The notes under the pieces: model-generated
What the model was told of the DNA's origin: nothing
The model's database searches: none
What the model saw: the letters and a program-made list of their open reading frames with translations, nothing else
Made by a program: the position numbers and the translations under genes
In this document: positions 5,095 through 7,558 of the stretch, in pieces
Position numbering within the stretch: the stretch's first letter is position 1
Layout: every line of letters starts with the position of its first letter
Source of the DNA: Treponema sp.
Lineage (GTDB): Bacteria > Spirochaetota > Spirochaetia > Treponematales > Treponemataceae
Reading direction: 5' to 3'
Assembly (NCBI GenBank): GCA_017617145.1
Contig: JAFZWX010000039.1
Span: 1 to 7,558, forward strand
DNA length: 7,558 nucleotides

Positions 5095-7029
5095 TTATTC
5101 ATCTTTTGATTCAATATGGGCTGTCCACATATTTTTATATAATCCGTTCATTGCAAGTAATTCATCATGTGTACCTTCGCTATCGATTACACCATCTTTA
5201 ATTACATAAAGCCTGTCGGCATCTTTTACTGTAGAAAGACGGTGTGCAATTACAATAAGAGTTTTTCCGGCAACAAGTTTTGCTACACTTTGCTGAATGA
5301 TTGCTTCGTTTTCTGGATCGGTATAGGCTGTGGCTTCATCAAGAATTACGATTGGTGCGTCCTTCATCATGGCACGGGCAATTGCAATTCGCTGACGTTC
5401 ACCGCCGCTTAAATGTGCACCGCTTCCACCAACGATTGTGTCAAAACCGTTTTCGAGCGACATAATAAAATCGTAACAGCCGGACTTGCGGGCAACTTCT
5501 TCTACATCCTCGTCTGTTGCGCCTGCACGACCAAGTCGGATATTATCGCGAACAGAAAGGTCGAATAAATAATTATCCTGACTAACATAAGCGACACGGC
5601 GGTTATATTCTTCCAAAGAAAGGTTTTTGATGTTTACACCACCAAGTTCTACGGAGCCGGAATCTACATCCCATAAAGATGCTATGAGGCGGGCGATGGT
5701 TGATTTTCCCGAACCGCTAGGACCGACAAAGGCAACGTAAGAGCCTTGTGGAATGGACATTGAAACGCCATGTAGTATTTCATTGGGACTTGTGGACCCT
5801 TCGACAGGCTCAGGGACCGCAGAGCTTTTTTTATAACTAAAACGCACGTCCTTTAATACAATAGAATTATCTTTTGGTTTTTCTTTATCACTCTGCGGTC
5901 GCTCCAATTCCTGCAGTTGCATAATAGAACCAACTTCACCAAAAATTGCACCGGCTTTGGCAATATCGTCGTGATAACTGTAGGCAATCAAAAACGGCTG
6001 AATGGCACTTACTGCAAGAATGATTACTGTAATAAAAACAGAAGCATCGACAATACCTTTGAGGAACATAAAGCCGCCTATAGGAAGTAAGGTCAAAAGC
6101 AAAGATGGAGTTATAACCATTGCAATTGAGTGCGGCCAGATACAGTCACGCATCCACTCAACATAGCAGGCCGAACCTTCCTGAGCAGCAACAACAAATC
6201 GTTCGTAAGATGATTTTGATTTTCCAAAAGCTTTGATAACTTCAATACCGTTTATATATTCTACGGCAGTGTCGTTCAGGGTTTTTGTTTTATCGAGTGC
6301 AAACTTAAAACGTGGTGCTGCATCTTTGAACATGGAAAGCATTGCAACAATACCAACAGGAAGAGTCGCGGTGCAGGCAAGAGCCAGACGCCAGTCTACT
6401 GCAAAAAGATAAATTATAAGCACCAGAGAAAGCACGATATTTGAAGTGTACTCCGGAACAATATGAGCAAGTGTTGTTTCCATGCTGTCTACGCGTTCAA
6501 TCATAATATTTTTAAGGGAACCGGAAGGCATATTAAGTACGGTTCCGAGTGGAAGACGGGCCAGCTTGTCGCACATTCTTTTACGGATATTCCCAAGCAG
6601 ATTAAAAGTTGCAACGTGACTCATGGAAGTCGAAAGTGCATGCAGCAAGACATTCCCAACCCAGAACAGAGCAACTATTCCGCTTTCTCTTAGAAATATC
6701 TCCCAGTTGCGTTCCCCTGCAAGCAGCTGACGGATAATCTGTGCAATCATAAAATATGGCGCAATACAGCAGGCCACACTAAGGATTGCAAATAATATGC
6801 TGAATATAAACCAGCCCTTTTTTTCTCCTGCAAATTCTATTACCCAGCCAAGAAGGCCTTTTTTTGCAGGACTCTTTGAATCTACCATGAGACTTCTCCT
6901 TAATATTTTCTTTGGTGCAGCATCGCGTTCTCCGCAACAGGACGAACCGTGGAGTATTCTGTTTAGAGTACTTTTTACCGCCGCTAAAATGATAATTACA
7001 AGAATAAGGATAATGATTATTGTGCCCAT
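5095..7029 (-). CDS. ABC half-transporter with fused Cys-Cys membrane anchor, YbtP/IrtA-like
   Basis: This is a 644-residue protein from ATG 7029, which has AAGGAGAT at 7042-7035. Residues 3-18 form an extra membrane helix. A basic stretch follows with Cys31-Cys32 and a Lys/Arg-rich tail to about 45. The standard half-transporter begins near Met48, with helices at about 71-95, 116-134, 194-213, 215-233, 302-322 and 328-350. The ATPase has A-loop Tyr399, Walker A GPSGSGKST at 436-444, Gln484, signature LSGGERQ at 540-546, Walker B VILDE with Glu565, DPENE and His597. All are intact. The sequence ATAYTDPENE after the Walker B glutamate resembles the YbtP/IrtA group. A 'PEPVEG' repeat is translated at 404-411, between the first ATPase strands. 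An internal ATG at 6888 with its own strong ribosome binding site could produce a 597-residue form. It is the first gene of the operon, divergent from a DtxR regulator. Confidence 0.85.
   Translation of the reverse strand: MGTIIIILILVIIILAAVKSTLNRILHGSSCCGERDAAPKKILRRSLMVDSKSPAKKGLLGWVIEFAGEKKGWFIFSILFAILSVACCIAPYFMIAQIIRQLLAGERNWEIFLRESGIVALFWVGNVLLHALSTSMSHVATFNLLGNIRKRMCDKLARLPLGTVLNMPSGSLKNIMIERVDSMETTLAHIVPEYTSNIVLSLVLIIYLFAVDWRLALACTATLPVGIVAMLSMFKDAAPRFKFALDKTKTLNDTAVEYINGIEVIKAFGKSKSSYERFVVAAQEGSACYVEWMRDCIWPHSIAMVITPSLLLTLLPIGGFMFLKGIVDASVFITVIILAVSAIQPFLIAYSYHDDIAKAGAIFGEVGSIMQLQELERPQSDKEKPKDNSIVLKDVRFSYKKSSAVPEPVEGSTSPNEILHGVSMSIPQGSYVAFVGPSGSGKSTIARLIASLWDVDSGSVELGGVNIKNLSLEEYNRRVAYVSQDNYLFDLSVRDNIRLGRAGATDEDVEEVARKSGCYDFIMSLENGFDTIVGGSGAHLSGGERQRIAIARAMMKDAPIVILDEATAYTDPENEAIIQQSVAKLVAGKTLIVIAHRLSTVKDADRLYVIKDGVIDSEGTHDELLAMNGLYKNMWTAHIESKDE
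5797..5820. repeat. 'PEPVEG' dispersed repeat, copy B (inside ABC gene)
   Basis: CCCTTCGACAGGCTCAGGG is the canonical form of this imperfectly palindromic short repeat, common in several bacterial lineages. It is translated in frame on the minus strand as AVPEPVEGS. It sits right after the A-loop Tyr of the first ABC ATPase, lengthening a surface loop that is normally only a few residues. Confidence 0.75.
6888..6903 (-). promoter_or_regulatory. Internal ribosome binding site and alternative ATG of the first ABC gene
   Basis: On the minus strand, TTAAGGAGAAGTCTCATG places AAGGAG seven bases before an in-frame ATG (6888-6886), which is exactly where a normal ABC half-transporter would begin. 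An out-of-frame TAA (6902-6900) abuts the AAGGAG, the usual look of a stop/ribosome-binding-site junction between two genes. This suggests either dual starts or two ancestral genes joined by a one-base shift. Confidence 0.6.
6889..7029 (-). other. N-terminal segment resembling small FeoB-associated Cys-rich membrane proteins
   Basis: This part of the first ABC reading frame encodes 47 residues: MGTIIIILIL and a continuing hydrophobic helix, then a basic turn, HGSSCCGE, and a Lys/Arg tail ending in KKILRRSL. The layout of one helix, a Cys pair after a Gly-Ser turn and a basic end resembles small Cys-rich membrane proteins found beside FeoB and other metal transporters. I am matching by eye; similarity is in layout and the short Gly/Cys motif only. 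It has its own good ribosome binding site at 7042-7035. It may be a true fusion, or a separate small gene joined by a frameshift. Confidence 0.45.
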
Positions 7030-7034
7030 GTGGG

Positions 7035-7042
7035 ATCTCCTT
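7035..7042 (-). promoter_or_regulatory. Ribosome binding site of the first ABC reading frame
   Basis: AAGGAGAT on the minus strand sits about seven bases upstream of ATG 7029. It selects this start over an upstream in-frame GTG at 7086, which has no ribosome binding site and would translate the dispersed repeat as VPEHVEG. Confidence 0.75.
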
Positions 7043-7044
7043 GG

Positions 7045-7087
7045 CCCTTCGACTCCTTCGACATGCTCAGGAACCGCAGGGACCACG
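7045..7087. repeat. 'PEPVEG' dispersed repeat, copy C (nested, in ABC leader)
   Basis: The outer signature CCCTTCGACT ... CAGGGACCACG encloses a second complete unit, CCTTCGACATGCTCAGGAACC, as though one copy inserted into another. It lies in the 5' leader of the ABC operon between the terminator-like hairpin and the ribosome binding site. Confidence 0.65.
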
Positions 7088-7088
7088 T

Positions 7089-7125
7089 AAAAACGGACTG
7101 CAACATGCCACTATTGCAGTCCGTT
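7089..7125 (-). terminator. Terminator-like hairpin in the ABC operon leader (possible attenuator)
   Basis: AACGGACTGCAA and TTGCAGTCCGTT (7092-7103 and 7114-7125) form a perfect 12-bp stem with a 10-base loop. On the minus strand the stem runs directly into T5 (7093-7089, the first two within the stem). It lies downstream of the ABC promoter and upstream of the ABC start codon, so it would stop most ABC transcripts unless read through. No convincing antiterminator pairing was found. Confidence 0.6.
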
Positions 7126-7127
7126 AG

Positions 7128-7142
7128 TGTGATTAAATCACA
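7128..7142. promoter_or_regulatory. 15-bp perfect palindrome TGTGATTAAATCACA
   Basis: TGTGATT-A-AATCACA is a perfect dyad in the ABC leader next to the terminator-like hairpin. It resembles a CRP/FNR-type site but has a five-base rather than six-base centre. It could be a second regulator's operator or an RNA hairpin. Function is inferred only. Confidence 0.4.
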
Positions 7143-7164
7143 AACCTTATAAGAGCAGTATGTT

Positions 7165-7180
7165 GTTAGGTTTGACTAAC
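7165..7180. promoter_or_regulatory. DtxR-type operator, site 1
   Basis: GTTAGGTTTGACTAAC has GTTAG and CTAAC arms around six bases, similar in style to the TTAGG...CCTAA half-sites of DtxR/IdeR boxes. It covers the expected start point of the minus-strand ABC transcript. Confidence 0.6.
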
Positions 7181-7188
7181 ACACAAAT

Positions 7189-7215
7189 ATTATAAAATTG
7201 CATTAAGTTAGTCAA
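7189..7215 (-). promoter_or_regulatory. Promoter of the ABC operon
   Basis: On the minus strand, TTGACT (7215-7210) serves as -35. TATAAT (7194-7189, 15 bp spacer) or the overlapping TAATAT (7192-7187, 17 bp) serves as -10. The -35 lies inside operator site 2 and the start point falls at operator site 1, so repressor at either site would block it. Confidence 0.55.
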
Positions 7216-7222
7216 GACTAAC
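7207..7222. promoter_or_regulatory. DtxR-type operator, site 2
   Basis: GTTAGTCAAGACTAAC is a dyad with seven-base arms around AA and shares the GTTAG-N6-CTAAC form with site 1. The two sites are 42 bp apart start to start, four helical turns, on the same DNA face. It contains the -35 of the ABC promoter. Confidence 0.65.
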
Positions 7223-7246
7223 AACATATTTATTTTGAAATATATC

Positions 7247-7275
7247 TTGTTTTACGCAATTCTATGCACTATACT
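7247..7275 (+). promoter_or_regulatory. Promoter of the DtxR-type regulator gene
   Basis: TTGTTT at 7247-7252 and TATACT at 7270-7275 are separated by exactly 17 bp. The start would be near 7282, giving a leader of about 15 bases. Operator site 2 lies 24 bp upstream of the -35, so direct autorepression is not obvious. Confidence 0.55.
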
Positions 7276-7296
7276 AGATATATAAGAGGTGAAAAA

Positions 7297-7558
7297 ATGG
7301 TTATTAGAGAATCTGCAGAAATGTATTTGGAAACTATTCTTGTTTTGTCTAAGGAAGGAGCAGTGCGCTCAATTGATGTAGCAAAGTCACTTAATTTTTC
7401 GCGTCCTTCTGTTAGCGTTACTCTTCATAATCTTGAAAAGGAAGGATATATTTCTATTGCAGAAGATCAGTCTATAACACTTCTTACAAAGGGTCTTGAT
7501 ATTGCAAAGACAATTTATGAACGCCACACAATTCTTACAGAATTTTTTGAACAGCTGG
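7297..7558 (+). CDS. DtxR/MntR-family metal-dependent repressor, N-terminal part (partial)
   Basis: The gene starts at ATG 7297, with GAGGTG at 7286-7291, and runs off the right edge after 87 residues. The opening SAEMYLETI and the winged helix-turn-helix that follows (about 25-60, with recognition helix SRPSVSVTLHNLEKEGYI) are diagnostic of the DtxR family. Met9 aligns with the DtxR metal ligand Met10, where manganese-type MntR has Asp8; His77 (ERHTILTEFF) aligns with DtxR His79 and MntR His77. This leans toward an iron-type sensor, but the remaining ligands around residues 95-105 are missing from the window. It diverges from the ABC pair across two matching operators and presumably represses that operon when metal is plentiful. 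Confidence 0.85.
   Translation, partial: MVIRESAEMYLETILVLSKEGAVRSIDVAKSLNFSRPSVSVTLHNLEKEGYISIAEDQSITLLTKGLDIAKTIYERHTILTEFFEQL

Noticed and set aside
7030..7086. Upstream GTG start adding 19 residues (VPEHVEG) to the first ABC protein
   Set aside because: No ribosome binding site precedes it, the residues are translated dispersed repeat, and ATG 7029 has a strong AAGGAGAT.
7128..7142. Assignment of TGTGATTAAATCACA as a genuine CRP site
   Set aside because: The central spacer is five bases, not six, and it lies downstream of the predicted start point; kept only as an unassigned palindrome.

Overview
The window looks like chromosomal DNA from a low-to-moderate GC anaerobe. A host-associated spirochaete of the Treponema type is my best guess, from the style of the proteins, the AT-rich intergenic regions and the 'PEPVEG' and 'CATTGCGAG' dispersed repeats; this is inference, since no rRNA or marker gene is present. 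There are seven protein genes. Two are cut by the window edges: an RND/MMPL transporter on the left and a DtxR-type regulator on the right.

Left module (1-1850): a minus-strand RND/MMPL transporter with a GTG start diverges from a plus-strand TetR/AcrR regulator. The space between them holds four copies of a 15-bp palindrome (GATAACANTGTTATC). Two of these sit in the spacer and -10 region of the transporter promoter, and one lies just upstream of the tetR promoter. This is a classic local-repressor/efflux-pump arrangement. A CATTGCGAG palindromic element occupies nearly the whole tetR 5' leader.

Middle module (1828-3307): a translationally coupled minus-strand pair encodes a small HEAT-repeat protein and a six-helix DUF998 membrane protein. 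The last gene overlaps the 3' end of tetR by 23 bp. The HEAT gene appears to be nearly leaderless. The 185-bp gap on its right contains tandem hairpins with plus-strand T-tracts.

Right module (3308-7558): two ABC half-transporters on the minus strand, 11 bp apart, diverge from a DtxR-family metal-responsive repressor gene. The spacer holds two GTTAG-N6-CTAAC operators 42 bp apart that bracket the ABC promoter. The likely system is metal-repressed heterodimeric ABC transport, with YbtP/YbtQ- or IrtA/IrtB-like siderophore import as the first hypothesis. Two oddities stand out. The first ABC protein carries an extra N-terminal membrane helix plus Cys-Cys segment resembling small FeoB-associated Cys-rich membrane proteins, with a second strong ribosome binding site and ATG exactly at the junction. 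The leader contains a terminator-like hairpin between promoter and genes. 'PEPVEG' repeats lie in the leader and in frame inside both ABC proteins.
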